64,000 bases of DNA from Pseudomonadota bacterium (GCA_016711215.1 JADJTL010000003.1:558001-622000); one strand, 5' to 3'; counted from the stretch's first letter, positions 42,888 through 52,847 are shown. Numbers and translations are program-made. The notes: generated by a model from the sequence alone, not told the origin.

Positions 42888-44207
42888 TCACCGCTGGGCC
42901 GGCGGCCCATGCTCTTGGCGCAGACCGAAGAGTCTGTCAAGCAAGATCGCCGCCGCGCTCCGCACCGAGAGGTGGTTGTACTCGCCTGGCCCGCCCAGGG
43001 GCAAGAGCACGGCGTCGGCCCGATCGAGCAGCGCCTGCGTCAGACCCCAGCCGGTGCCAAGGAGCAGCAAGAGCGGCTGGCCTGGCTCCCAGCGGCGCCG
43101 CAGTGCGGCCTCGTCGAGCTGTCCGGGGCGACGGGCGGCCGTCGTCGCGACCACCAAGGGCGGACGTCCAGCGCGCGCGCTGATGGCAGCGATCACCGCG
43201 TCGAGGTCGGCGGCCACCTCGACGCGGGCGAGCGCCTCCGCCCGACTGGCGTGGGTGTTGGCACCATGGCCGGTGCGCCAGTGGCCGAGGATGCGCTGCA
43301 CCAGCTCCTGCTGGCTCGTGAGCGGCGTCGCGACGAAGTAGCGCTCGAGCCCGTAGGTCCGCGCCGAGCGCGCGATGTCATGCAGATCGAGGTTGGTCAG
43401 CGCCGTCGTCACCACCTGCCCGTCACGATCGTAGACGGGGTGGTGCAGGAGGGCGATGGAGACCGGGCCCGGCGTCGCGGGCAGCCTTGCCTCAGCCAGG
43501 AGCGCCCGATCCTCGGCGTCGGGACTGAAGGCACGCCAGAGATCCGCGCGGCGGGCGCGCGTACGCAGCAGCATCTGCTGGCGCCGCCAGCGACGAATGC
43601 GCTCATGGTCCCCGCTGAGCAGCACCTCGGGCACGGCCAGGCCACCGTACTCGCGCGGGCGCGTGTATTGCGGGTACTCCAGCAGACCGGCGGCATGCGA
43701 CTCCGTCTGCAGCGACGCGCGGTTGCCGATCACGCCCGGCAGCAGGCGCGAAACGCCATCGATCACCGCCATCGCCGCGACCTCGCCGCCGTTGAGCACG
43801 AAGTCGCCGAGCGAGAGCTCCTCCTCGACGCTGGCGCGGATGCGTTCGTCGAAGCCCTCATAGCGCCCGCAGACCAGCAGCAAATGCGGCTGCAGCGCGA
43901 ACGAGTGCAGCCTGGCCTGCGTCAGGCGCGCGCCCTGCGGCGAGAGCAGGACGCGATGCGCCGCGACCGCCGGCAGGGCCTCCGCCGCGGCCTCGATCGC
44001 CGCGACGAAGGGCTCGACCTTGAGCACCATCCCCTCGCCGCCACCGTAGGGCGTGTCATCGACCGTGTGGTGCCGATCGTGCGCGAAGGCGCGCGGATCG
44101 ATCAGCCGCACCTCGATCCGACCGGCGGCCACCGCCTTGCCCAAGAGGGCGCTCTCGAGCCATGAGCGAAAGAGCTCCGGAAAGAGCGTGACGACGGAGA
44201 AGCGCAT
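42888..44207 (-). CDS. trmD: TrmD tRNA (m1G37) methyltransferase fused to a second RNA-methyltransferase domain
   Basis: 439 residues, against about 240-250 for TrmD alone. Residues 1-240 are TrmD: MRFSVVTLFPELF, DTPYGGGEGMVLK, LVCGRYEGFDERI, LSLGDFVLNGGEVAAMAVID, YPQYTRP. It methylates G37 next to the anticodon with SAM through a trefoil knot. Residues ~250-439 are a second domain of the Methyltrn_RNA_4 (PF09936) type: VSIALLHHPVYDRDGQVVTT, LTNLDLHDIARSARTYGLER, GHWRTGHGANTHA, LLLLLGTGWGL and PLGGPGEYNHLSVRSAAAIL, also knot-like. In relatives the two are usually separate neighbouring genes. Start ATG overlaps the rimM stop by one base (TGATG). Confidence 0.93.
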   Translation of the reverse strand: MRFSVVTLFPELFRSWLESALLGKAVAAGRIEVRLIDPRAFAHDRHHTVDDTPYGGGEGMVLKVEPFVAAIEAAAEALPAVAAHRVLLSPQGARLTQARLHSFALQPHLLLVCGRYEGFDERIRASVEEELSLGDFVLNGGEVAAMAVIDGVSRLLPGVIGNRASLQTESHAAGLLEYPQYTRPREYGGLAVPEVLLSGDHERIRRWRRQQMLLRTRARRADLWRAFSPDAEDRALLAEARLPATPGPVSIALLHHPVYDRDGQVVTTALTNLDLHDIARSARTYGLERYFVATPLTSQQELVQRILGHWRTGHGANTHASRAEALARVEVAADLDAVIAAISARAGRPPLVVATTAARRPGQLDEAALRRRWEPGQPLLLLLGTGWGLTQALLDRADAVLLPLGGPGEYNHLSVRSAAAILLDRLFGLRQEHGPPAQR

Positions 44208-44800
44208 CAGCGTCGGCGCGAGCCGCCGCGCCAGGGCCGCCCCTCCGCGGGATCCTGCGCCGGCTGGACGGGCCACTGCTCGCCGTCGATCAGCTCGATC
44301 GTCTTGGCCTCGAGGTCGATCGCCCCGACCGTGCCCTCCGCGTAGGGGACCATTCGTTCGTCCGCTCCCTGGCGCACCACCAGCACGGCGGCCGCCCCGG
44401 CCTCGAAGACCTCGACGACCTCGCCGTAGGCTGCGCTCCCCTCGTGAACGCGGCAGCCGACGAGGTCGACGAAGAGCACCTCCCCGGGCGCCAGCGCCAG
44501 CGCCCTGCGCGCGACCCAGACGGCCGCCCCACGCAGGGTCTCGGCCTGATCGCGTCCGGTCACCCCATCGATGGCGAGGATCCTGCTGCTGGCCCCGGCC
44601 TGGCCGACCACGCGCAGGCCCGATCGCCACGCCCCGTCGGCGAGGCGCAGCCCCAGCTCGCCGGGGCGCGCGCGCTCGAACGCGGTCGAGCAGGGGTCAT
44701 GGAGCTGAACCGTGACGGCGCCGCGCAGCCCGTGCGGTCGACCGACGCGACCGACCTCGATCGCGTCGCGGGGGGCGTCGCTGGGGCCGAAGCTGGACAT
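44207..44800 (-). CDS. rimM: Ribosome maturation factor RimM
   Basis: 197 residues; assists 16S 3'-domain assembly around S19. The N-terminal RimM domain starts IEVGRVGRPHGLRGAVTVQL and contains VTGRDQAETLRGAAVWVARR. The C-terminal PRC-like domain has FVDLVGCRVHEGSAAYGEVV and MVPYAEGTVGAIDLEAKTIE. A short basic tail (RGGSRRR) follows. GAGG lies 9 bases before the ATG. Canonical position between khpA and trmD. Confidence 0.95.
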   Translation of the reverse strand: MSSFGPSDAPRDAIEVGRVGRPHGLRGAVTVQLHDPCSTAFERARPGELGLRLADGAWRSGLRVVGQAGASSRILAIDGVTGRDQAETLRGAAVWVARRALALAPGEVLFVDLVGCRVHEGSAAYGEVVEVFEAGAAAVLVVRQGADERMVPYAEGTVGAIDLEAKTIELIDGEQWPVQPAQDPAEGRPWRGGSRRR

Positions 44801-44844
44801 CCGAGCTAACCTCGGCGCCGACGCGCGGACGCGCGCCAGGCGAG

Positions 44845-45096
44845 CTACTCGATGATCTCGAGCACCGCGCGCTTGCGCACCTTGGCCGAGGCCGCCGTGA
44901 GGATGGTGCGCATCGCGCGCGCCGTGCGCCCCTGCTTGCCGATCACCTTGCCGAGATCGTCCTCGGCGACCTTGAGCTCGAGCACCGAGCTCTGATCGCC
45001 GTCGAGCTCTCTGACTTCCACCTCTTCAGGTTGGTCGACCAGAGCCTTGGCCATGAAGGCCACCAGCTCTCGCATCGACCCGCTGTTGCCGCTCAT
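44845..45096 (-). CDS. khpA: KH-domain RNA-binding protein KhpA
   Basis: 83 residues, almost entirely a KH domain: MRELVAFMAKALVDQPEEVE and LKVAEDDLGKVIGKQGRTAR, whose GKQG is the RNA-binding GxxG loop. KhpA, with KhpB, binds RNA and influences division and envelope genes in Gram-positive bacteria; here it sits between rpsP and rimM as in many phyla. GGAGG lies 6 bases before ATG 45096; a second in-frame Met seven residues in would match the usual family start. Confidence 0.95.
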   Translation of the reverse strand: MSGNSGSMRELVAFMAKALVDQPEEVEVRELDGDQSSVLELKVAEDDLGKVIGKQGRTARAMRTILTAASAKVRKRAVLEIIE

Positions 45097-45244
45097 GCTG
45101 AACCTCCAAGTCTCTGCTGGATGGCAGCTCCATGCCGCGCGCGCGAACTCCCCACGGGCGAGACCGCCCGCGGGGAGCTCGCACTGAGGGCCTCCGAGCG
45201 AGCAGGGCCGATCCGCGCAGCGCCAAGCGCTGCGGGCCAGCGCC

Positions 45245-45496
45245 TCAGGCCGCGGGCTGGGCCCGACGCCAGGTCGAGATCAGGCGCTTGACCGTCTCGG
45301 TCGGCTGAGCGCCGACACCGAGCCAGTGCTGCACGCGCATGTCGTCCAGGCGGATGGCCACCGGCTCTTGACCGGGGTCGTAGAAACCCACGCGCTCGAT
45401 GAAGCGACCGTCGCGCGGGCTGCGCGAATCGGTGGCCACGACGTGGTAGACCGGGTGCTTCTTGGCACCCGCACGCGTCAAACGAAGCTTGACCAT
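45245..45496 (-). CDS. rpsP: 30S ribosomal protein S16
   Basis: 83 residues, normal size. MVKLRLTRAGAKKHPVYHVV, SRSPRDGRFIERVGFYDP and RVQHWLGVGAQPTETVKRLI are the S16 signatures. First gene of the operon. ATG at 45494-45496; an upstream in-frame extension is unconserved. Confidence 0.97.
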   Translation of the reverse strand: MVKLRLTRAGAKKHPVYHVVATDSRSPRDGRFIERVGFYDPGQEPVAIRLDDMRVQHWLGVGAQPTETVKRLISTWRRAQPAA

Positions 45497-45862
45497 GATC
45501 AGATCCCCCCTCGGTCCTCGCCCAGGTCGTTGCCTCGGGGAGACCGTCGCCGTGGACCGAGCCACTGGCAGCCGTCGGGCATGTTCCCGCTGGAGGGCTA
45601 CTAACGGAGGCTGGACGCAAAGTCAAGCGCGGGCGGATCGCGCGCGGGCCGGCGCGGCAGGGCGCTGCGGCGCGTTTATGCGTTGACCACCACCCCCGCA
45701 CCGTGTTTCGGTCGGCCTCGAGGGCGGCGCGCCTCCCGGGAGGCCCAGAGCGCCACCGGAGCCACCGGAGCCACCGGAGCCTGACGAGCGTAGCACCGAT
45801 CGAGTAACACCGACCGACCCCCAGGTTCGTCGAGCCAGGTCGGTCGAGCGCTGGAGCGGAAG
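45497..45862. other. 365-bp divergent intergenic region
   Basis: Between rpsP and the (GWRS) repeat gene. It contains the candidate rpsP promoter and three copies of GCCACCGGA at 45752-45778. No further gene is supported. Confidence 0.6.
45598..45626 (-). promoter_or_regulatory. Candidate promoter of the rpsP operon
   Basis: On the minus strand TTGACT (complement 45621-45626) is 17 bases from TAGTAG (45598-45603), about 100 bases upstream of rpsP. The -35 is good and the -10 is poor. Confidence 0.4.
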
Positions 45863-46840
45863 ATGCCCAGACCTGGCGGTTGGCGTAGCGGTTGGCGTAG
45901 CGGTTGGCGTAGCGGTTGGCGTAGCGGTTGGCGTAGCGAGTGGCGTAGCGGTTGGCGTAGCGAGTGGCGTCTGGCAGTGATTGCGGGGGCGCTGATCGCG
46001 GCAGCCCCTGGCGGCGCCCGGGCAACCGCGCTCAGCGCTTTTGCGCCCCGGGCCGCTGACGCGCGCGATCAGCGCGGCGCGCAGCCGAGCGTCCGGGCGC
46101 CCGAGCAACCAAGGACCCAAGGCAGACTGAGGACCTCCCTGAGGCGGCTGAGGCGGATCGGTGGCCTCCTCGGCGCCGGCTACCTGGCGGCTTCCCTCCT
46201 CGCCGGCGGCCCCGTCGTGCCCGTGGCCGATCGCGCGTGGATCCATCCGGAGCCCGACGGGAAGGTGAGCATCCGCAAGACGGTCTCTGACGAGGTGCTC
46301 GCCACGATGGGGCTGCGCGGATTCGCGAGCAATCGCCACGGCGGCGACCTGTCGCAGGCAACTGCCTTCAGAATCGAGACGCTGGGCGGGGGCAGTGGTT
46401 TCGCCTCGCTGGCCGTCAGCGACCACGTCGGCGACGCGCAGGGTCCGTGGAGCAGCGCCGGGTCGGCGAGCCGGGCCTCCGGCGCCCGCGAGAGTCGGGC
46501 CGTGTCGCTCCTGAATACCCCCTTCGGCGTCACGATCGTGACCCATGATCGGATTACCGAGACGCCGAATCCGGCGGGCAGTGGTCCGCCAGAGGTCTCC
46601 GAGGTCATGAGCCTCGGTGCCAGCCTGGGCGCTCTGCGGGTGAAGGCCTTGCACGCTTGGGTGCTCGGAGAGACGCGGGTCATTCCGAACCAAAGCGAGG
46701 GCGGTGGCTGGACGCTTGGCTGGGCAACGCTCGATCTGCCGCAGCTCCTCGCCACCGCTGGCGAGCGGCTGGCTCGCTACTTCGGACCGCCACCGCCGAC
46801 GCAGCTCGCGGCGACACCCGCCGCGGCGCCGCGCCTCTAG
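45863..46840 (+). CDS. Exported protein with repeat-built N-terminus, function unknown
   Basis: 325 residues. The first ~37 residues are eight near-identical GWRS/EWRS units coded by a 12-bp tandem repeat; a hydrophobic stretch LAVIAGALIAAAPGGARATA follows like a signal-peptide core and cleavage site. A second hydrophobic stretch (GGLLGAGYLAASLLAGGPVV) lies near residue 105. The rest (WIHPEPDGKVSIRK, FASLAVSDHVGDAQG, GVTIVTHDRITE) is beta-rich and not recognised. GGAG lies 6 bases before ATG 45863. The original signal peptide may begin just after the repeats. The stop codon is inside a 16-bp tandem array shared with the convergent nuclease gene. Confidence 0.7.
   Translation: MPRPGGWRSGWRSGWRSGWRSGWRSEWRSGWRSEWRLAVIAGALIAAAPGGARATALSAFAPRAADARDQRGAQPSVRAPEQPRTQGRLRTSLRRLRRIGGLLGAGYLAASLLAGGPVVPVADRAWIHPEPDGKVSIRKTVSDEVLATMGLRGFASNRHGGDLSQATAFRIETLGGGSGFASLAVSDHVGDAQGPWSSAGSASRASGARESRAVSLLNTPFGVTIVTHDRITETPNPAGSGPPEVSEVMSLGASLGALRVKALHAWVLGETRVIPNQSEGGGWTLGWATLDLPQLLATAGERLARYFGPPPPTQLAATPAAAPRL
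45878..45973 (+). repeat. 12-bp in-frame tandem repeat x8
   Basis: Eight units of GGTTGGCGTAGC (two start GAG) coding for GWRS or EWRS at the very N-terminus of the exported protein. Unit length keeps frame, so copy-number change would alter only the signal-peptide n-region. Confidence 0.95.
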
Positions 46841-46894
46841 CCCCGCGCGCCTCTAGCCCCGCGCGCCTCTAGCCCCGCGCACCTCTAGCCCCGC
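46831..46894. repeat. 16-bp tandem repeat x4 across two convergent stop codons
   Basis: Four copies of CGCCTCTAGCCCCGCG, the last with one substitution. The first copy holds the stop codon of the upstream plus-strand gene (46838-46840); the last holds the stop of the minus-strand nuclease gene (46885-46887). Confidence 0.95.
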
Positions 46895-48102
46895 GCCTCG
46901 TAGAGCGCCAGGCGCTCGGCGAGCTGGCGCGCCTTGATCACGCCCGCATAGACCAGGAGCTGGCCGGGCAGGTCGGCGTCGAGCGCCTGCTCGCTGACGC
47001 GCAGACGCTTGCTGACGGCAAAGAGCATCGGCTGCGTGAGGCCAGCGCGAACCAGGTCGATGCGGCGCCAAACGGCCTCGCGGCTCCAGTAGCCGAGCAC
47101 CTCGAGCAAGACGCGCCGGCCGCTCGGCTGGTGGGTGAAGACGAGGTCGGGCACGCAGAGGCCCACGCCCGGCAGCTCGACCACCTCCTGCGCGAGCGCG
47201 GCCTGCCACGGGCTCTCGAGCCGCGCGAAGTCCGTCAGCAGGCGCGCCACCTCGTCGGGCGGCGGCGGCGGCGCGGCCGGGCGCTCGGGCGAGGCCTCGC
47301 TCTCGAGCTCGAAGCGCAAGGGCGGTCGATCCTTATCCCAGCGCACGTCGGCGGCGAGCCGCCACTGACCAGCGCCGCGCAAGGCCCGCAGCAGCAGCGC
47401 GAGCTGCAACCCGTAGCGCGTCACCTCCTGAAAGAGGCTGAAGGGCCCATCGACCTCGAGGCGGTAGCGTCCGTCGTCGAGGCGCTCGAGCCGATAGAGC
47501 AGCCGGAGGAACTTCAGCCGGCCGAAGATCGCGCGGTAGGCGGCGGCGTCCGGGCAACGCAGCTCGACCGTGACCCGCAGCGCGCGCAGCAGCACGGCCT
47601 GCTGCTGCCCCAGCTCGTAGCTCTCGACGAGGGCCGCGGCGTCGAGCGCGGCGAAGGCGACGAGGCGATGCTGGTCGTTGCGGTCGGCGTAGAGCGCCTG
47701 CTCGACCTGCTCCGCCCTCAGCCCCAGCGCCCCGGCCGCGGCGCGGAGGACGGTCTCGCGATCAAAGGGCTGCTGCTCGCTCGAGGCGCGCCGGGCCGCC
47801 GCCGCGTGGGCGAAGATCGCCCGCCGCAGCTCGGGCGGATCGAGGACCGCGTGCTGCTCGAAGGTGCAGCGATCCTCGAGCAGCTTGCGCAGGCCCTTGA
47901 GCAGCTTGTAGTCGGTCGGTTCGCCGGGGACCTCGTCGCAGGCGGCCGTGAAGGCGCCGCGGGTGCCGCCGACATGCGCGCGGGCGAGCGCGACGAAGCG
48001 CTCTGCCGCGACCAACAGACGCTCGCGCTCGAGCGGGCGCAGCGGCGGCACGCTGAGGCGTCCGGCGCGCCGCCGCACGCGCACGAGATCACTGGTAAGC
48101 AA
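46885..48102 (-). CDS. DUF790/Bax1-type nuclease, partner of XPB-like helicase
   Basis: 405 residues of the DUF790 family. The start MLTSDLVRVRRRAGRL is typical, with a TTG start codon at 48100-48102 (no suitable ATG nearby). The C-terminal third has VPDLVFTHQPSGRRVLLEVL-GYW, a PD-(D/E)xK-like nuclease core. Archaeal Bax1 of this family binds XPB and cuts DNA in a repair-like reaction. Its start overlaps the helicase stop by 14 bases, so the two are coupled and very likely work together on DNA repair intermediates. Confidence 0.88.
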   Translation of the reverse strand: MLTSDLVRVRRRAGRLSVPPLRPLERERLLVAAERFVALARAHVGGTRGAFTAACDEVPGEPTDYKLLKGLRKLLEDRCTFEQHAVLDPPELRRAIFAHAAAARRASSEQQPFDRETVLRAAAGALGLRAEQVEQALYADRNDQHRLVAFAALDAAALVESYELGQQQAVLLRALRVTVELRCPDAAAYRAIFGRLKFLRLLYRLERLDDGRYRLEVDGPFSLFQEVTRYGLQLALLLRALRGAGQWRLAADVRWDKDRPPLRFELESEASPERPAAPPPPPDEVARLLTDFARLESPWQAALAQEVVELPGVGLCVPDLVFTHQPSGRRVLLEVLGYWSREAVWRRIDLVRAGLTQPMLFAVSKRLRVSEQALDADLPGQLLVYAGVIKARQLAERLALYEARG

Positions 48103-49471
48103 CGTGCTCCCTCCGGCGGCTGCTCGTCAGCACCTCAGAGGTGCCGCTGGCCACCAGCTCATAGAGCACGGCGCGCTTGTCGCCGGTCTGGCGCAGGATG
48201 CGACCGAGGCGCTGGACGTGCTCGCGCACCGAGCCGCTGCCCGAGATCACGATCGCGACGTTCGCCGCCGGAATATCGACGCCCTCGTTGAGCACCTTCG
48301 AGGTCGCCAGCGCGTTGGTCGTGCCGGCGGCGAAGGCGGCGAGGATCGCGCTGCGCTCGGTGACCTTGGTCTGGTGCGTGATCACCGGCACGAGGAAGCG
48401 CCGCGAGAGCTCGTAGGCCGCGTCGTTGCGCTCGGTGAAGAGCAGCACGCGATCGCCACGATGGCGCTGCAGCAGGTGCTCGACATAGGCCAGCTTGGAA
48501 GGCGCCGCGAAGGCCAGCGTGCGCTGCCGCTGATAGGCGAGCATCGCCTGCCGCCCCTCGGCAGTGCGCGACGATCGCATCACGAACTGCGCCCAACCCT
48601 CGGGCGAGCTCATCCGCAGACCGGCCGCCGCCACGAACGCCCGATAGACCCGCCGCGCCTCGCTGTAGGCCGTGCGCTCCTCGGGCGTCAGCTCGACGCG
48701 TAGCTGCTCGACGCGGTAGTCGGCGAGATAGACGCCGGCCAGGTCGACCACGTCGCGCCGGTAGACCTGGGGGCCGACCAGCTCGCCGAGCAGCGCGTGG
48801 CGGCCGTCGGCGCGTTCTGGCGTCGCCGAGAGCCCGAGCCGGTAGGGGGCGAGCAGCGCGCGCGCCGCCAGCGCGTAGCCCTCGCTGGGCAGATGATGGC
48901 ATTCGTCGAAGACGACCAGGCCGAAGCGCGCCCCGAGGTGCTCGGCGTGCAGCCGCGCCGAGTCGTAGGTCGAGACGGTCAGCGGCTTGAGCAGGAACTC
49001 CCCGCCGCCGATCACCCCGACGTCGCAGCGAAAGCGCGTGCGCAGCAGGTCGTACCACTGCGCGACTAGGTCGAGGGTCGGGGCGATCACCAGCGCGTCC
49101 CGCCGCATCGCGTCGATCGCCAAGAGCGCCACGTCGCTCTTGCCCGCGCCCGTCGGCAGCGCGACGACCCCGCGCCCCTGGGCCGCGCGCCAGGCCGTCA
49201 GCGCTTCGCTCTGAAAGGGCCGCGGCGCGCGCCGCACCTGCAGCCCCTCGTCCAGCACGCCATAGCGCCTCGCCGCGTCGTTGAAGGGCTGCCCCGCCTG
49301 ACGCAAGGCCAGCACGAGCTCGGCGTAGGCCAGCGCCGGCGCGCGAAAGGAGCGGGTCCGCGGATCCCAGCGGCAGGCTGGCGGTAGCTGCGCGCCTGAG
49401 CCCCTCGCCCAGCCGCGCAGCTCGAGCGTCCCCCCTACGAAACGCAGCTCGAGCTCGCCGGCGGTCGTCAT
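48089..49471 (-). CDS. XPB/Rad25-like superfamily 2 DNA helicase
   Basis: 460 residues. An N-terminal damage-recognition-like region (LELRFVGGTLELRGWARGSG, CRWDPRTRSFRAPALAY) precedes the motor: RPFQSEALTAWRAAQ (Q-motif region), ALPTGAGKSDVALLAI (Walker A), LVVFDECHHLPSEGY (motif II), LGLSATPERADGR (III), VLNEGVDIPAANVAIV (V) and VQRLGRILRQTGDKR (VI). Bacterial XPB-like proteins unwind DNA 3' to 5' and are paired with Bax1-type nucleases, as here. ATG 49469-49471 is used; the open frame extends much further upstream but only as the antisense of rarA. Confidence 0.92.
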   Translation of the reverse strand: MTTAGELELRFVGGTLELRGWARGSGAQLPPACRWDPRTRSFRAPALAYAELVLALRQAGQPFNDAARRYGVLDEGLQVRRAPRPFQSEALTAWRAAQGRGVVALPTGAGKSDVALLAIDAMRRDALVIAPTLDLVAQWYDLLRTRFRCDVGVIGGGEFLLKPLTVSTYDSARLHAEHLGARFGLVVFDECHHLPSEGYALAARALLAPYRLGLSATPERADGRHALLGELVGPQVYRRDVVDLAGVYLADYRVEQLRVELTPEERTAYSEARRVYRAFVAAAGLRMSSPEGWAQFVMRSSRTAEGRQAMLAYQRQRTLAFAAPSKLAYVEHLLQRHRGDRVLLFTERNDAAYELSRRFLVPVITHQTKVTERSAILAAFAAGTTNALATSKVLNEGVDIPAANVAIVISGSGSVREHVQRLGRILRQTGDKRAVLYELVASGTSEVLTSSRRREHVAYQ

Positions 49472-49570
49472 CGCCGGCCGAGGGTAGTCGACGAAGGGCT
49501 CGGCGCGGAAGCCCGGGCGCGCGGGCACGTTGACGTGGGCCGGCGCTCTCGGGCACGCTCGGGGGCAGCG

Positions 49571-50920
<1,350 letters not shown>

Positions 50921-51188
50921 CACCTAGCGCCCGGCTTTCGGTCGATCGACCGACCGCGTCAGGCGCCACCAGCGGCCAGGGGCGCGGCGGGGGGCGGCGG
51001 GCGCGGGGCGCGCGGGCGAAACCTACGTCACATTTCAGCAGGCCGGGGCGCCGCCGCCTTCCGGCACGGCGCGTGCATTGCGCCGAGGGCGCGGCGTTCG
51101 CCCTCGCGAGGGCCGTCGAGCCAAACGCCAGCTACCCTCGGACCCGAACCAGGTTCCGTTGAAGCCCGCTGGCAGCGGAGCGTAGACC
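50921..51188. other. Intergenic region with palindrome after rarA
   Basis: 268 bases without a gene. A perfect 14-base palindrome CGGTCGATCGACCG lies at 50939-50952, 19 bases beyond the rarA stop. It has no T-run, so it is not a classical terminator. The remainder is very GC-rich with no clear promoter. Confidence 0.5.
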
Positions 51189-52799
51189 GTGCTCAAGCCC
51201 CACTCCTGGTCCCGCCTTCTTCCCTTGCCGGCGCTGCTGGCGTCGCTCGCCCTGCTCTTCGCCCTACCAGCGAGCGCGGCGCCGCCTCAGCAGGCGCCGT
51301 GGGTAGCCCTGAGGCGAGAGCTCCGAGGGCCCGGCAGGCGAGGCGCCGCTCGGGTGGTGCGAACGCTCACGGCCTTGGGCCTGACCAAGACCCAGGCCCT
51401 GCGCTTCTTCATCAGCGCGGGTGGCACGCGGCGCGACGCGGTGCTGGGCCTTCACGGCAACGAGGAGCGCGTCGGCAGCCTCAGAGAGGCGCAGCGGCTG
51501 GTGACCCAGCAGGGCGGTGAGCGCCGCGCCTTCTACGTCGATATCGAGGTCCACAACCTGGGCGGCCTCAACGCCGCGGCCGGCTCTGGCGCGGCAGCGA
51601 ACAAACACCTCGCGGCCTATGCTCGCCTGGCGGGCCATGCACTGGATGGCCTCGAGGCCCAGGTGCTGCTCTTCCGCCAGGGCGGCCCGCGCTTCAGCGC
51701 GCTGGTCTATGCTGACGCCTCGGTTGATCAGTCCGCGATCGAGCGGGCGATGCGCGGGGCGCAGGCGGACATCGACGTCTACGCGCGGTCCGAGGGCATC
51801 GCCCAGGCGCGGCACCCCAAGGAGCCAGCGAACGCGGCGGCGGGCGGCGCGGGCCTCCACTTCGGCGTCGCCGAGATCAGGCGCGGCAGCAAGCCCCGGG
51901 TGGGGCTCGTGATCAAGGCGGCGGAAGCGGCGCGGGCGCAGAACGCGCAGGCACAGGGCGAGCAGCGGCGCCGCGCCGCCGAGGGCGACGCCCCGGTAGC
52001 CGATGAGAAGACGCTGACGCGGATTTTCGCGGCGATCGAGGCACCGTCGCTGGCGCTGGGCGGAGGCATCGAGCGCAAGCGGCCCGATGAGGCCCTTTCG
52101 AAGAAGGTCAGCGCGCCTCCGACCTCCGTCACGGGCGTCTTCCCGGACCAGATCACGCTGCGCCGCGCCGCCGTCATGCCCTTGGGGGCGACGCGCCCTG
52201 AGGCGTCGGTGGGCCGGTGGTTGCGCGCGCTGCGCGCGGCCTTCCGCGCCTCCGGTGGCGAAAACCGCGACCCTGTCACGCGGCTGGAACGCGGCGAGAA
52301 CCGCGTGCCCACCGTGCGGCGATTGCTGGAGTACCTCAGAGCCCATTCGAAGCAGAGCGCCTTCTACGTCGTCGTGGACATCGCCAACGTGGCTGGGCTC
52401 AACCAGGCACACTCGAAGGCGAAGGTGAACCGCGAAGTCTTTCGCCGCTTCGCCGAGCTGATTCAGGGGAAGCTGCGGGGCATCGAGGGCGTCAGGCGGC
52501 TCAGCGTCGCTGGTTTCCGCCACGGCGGCGACGAGCTCAGCTTCGTCCTCGTCGGTGAGGGCCTGGGGGCCGCGAAGGTCGAGCAGGCCATGGGCCAGGC
52601 GAAGCGCGAGGTTCGTGTGTCCGCGGCGGCGTCGGGATTCATGGAGACGCCAGCGCTCAGGCAGGGACGGCCACCGGGCACCGATATCTACTGGGCGATG
52701 GCGGCCATCAACGCGGACTCCCGGCCAGAGTGGCTCTTCGAGGCCGCGGATCGCGCCATCGAGCGGCTCAAGGTCGCGCCGGCGCCGGCTGGCGGCTAG
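51189..52799 (+). CDS. Exported protein with two GGDEF-like domains
   Basis: 536 residues. A clear signal peptide (LLPLPALLASLALLFALPAS, cleavage at ASA-AP) would send it to the periplasm. Two copies of a GGDEF-like fold are visible. At ~115-205: AFYVDIEVHNLGGLNAAAG and FRQGGPRFSALVY, where GGDEF is GGPRF. At ~395-510: AFYVVVDIANVAGLNQAHSK and FRHGGDELSFVLV, a GGDEL variant with intact GGDE. They are separated by a basic, Ala-rich linker. Diguanylate cyclases normally work in the cytoplasm with GTP, so catalysis outside is doubtful; a binding or structural role is more likely. Intergenic neighbours give no operon context. Confidence 0.75.
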   Translation: MLKPHSWSRLLPLPALLASLALLFALPASAAPPQQAPWVALRRELRGPGRRGAARVVRTLTALGLTKTQALRFFISAGGTRRDAVLGLHGNEERVGSLREAQRLVTQQGGERRAFYVDIEVHNLGGLNAAAGSGAAANKHLAAYARLAGHALDGLEAQVLLFRQGGPRFSALVYADASVDQSAIERAMRGAQADIDVYARSEGIAQARHPKEPANAAAGGAGLHFGVAEIRRGSKPRVGLVIKAAEAARAQNAQAQGEQRRRAAEGDAPVADEKTLTRIFAAIEAPSLALGGGIERKRPDEALSKKVSAPPTSVTGVFPDQITLRRAAVMPLGATRPEASVGRWLRALRAAFRASGGENRDPVTRLERGENRVPTVRRLLEYLRAHSKQSAFYVVVDIANVAGLNQAHSKAKVNREVFRRFAELIQGKLRGIEGVRRLSVAGFRHGGDELSFVLVGEGLGAAKVEQAMGQAKREVRVSAAASGFMETPALRQGRPPGTDIYWAMAAINADSRPEWLFEAADRAIERLKVAPAPAGG

Positions 52800-52847
52800 T
52801 CGAGCGGGGCCGTCCTGGGCTAGACTGCGGCACGAGGGAGAGCGCGC

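Noticed and set aside
50939..50952. Perfect palindrome as an operator or terminator after rarA
   Set aside because: A single palindrome without T-run or second copy is not enough to assign a function.
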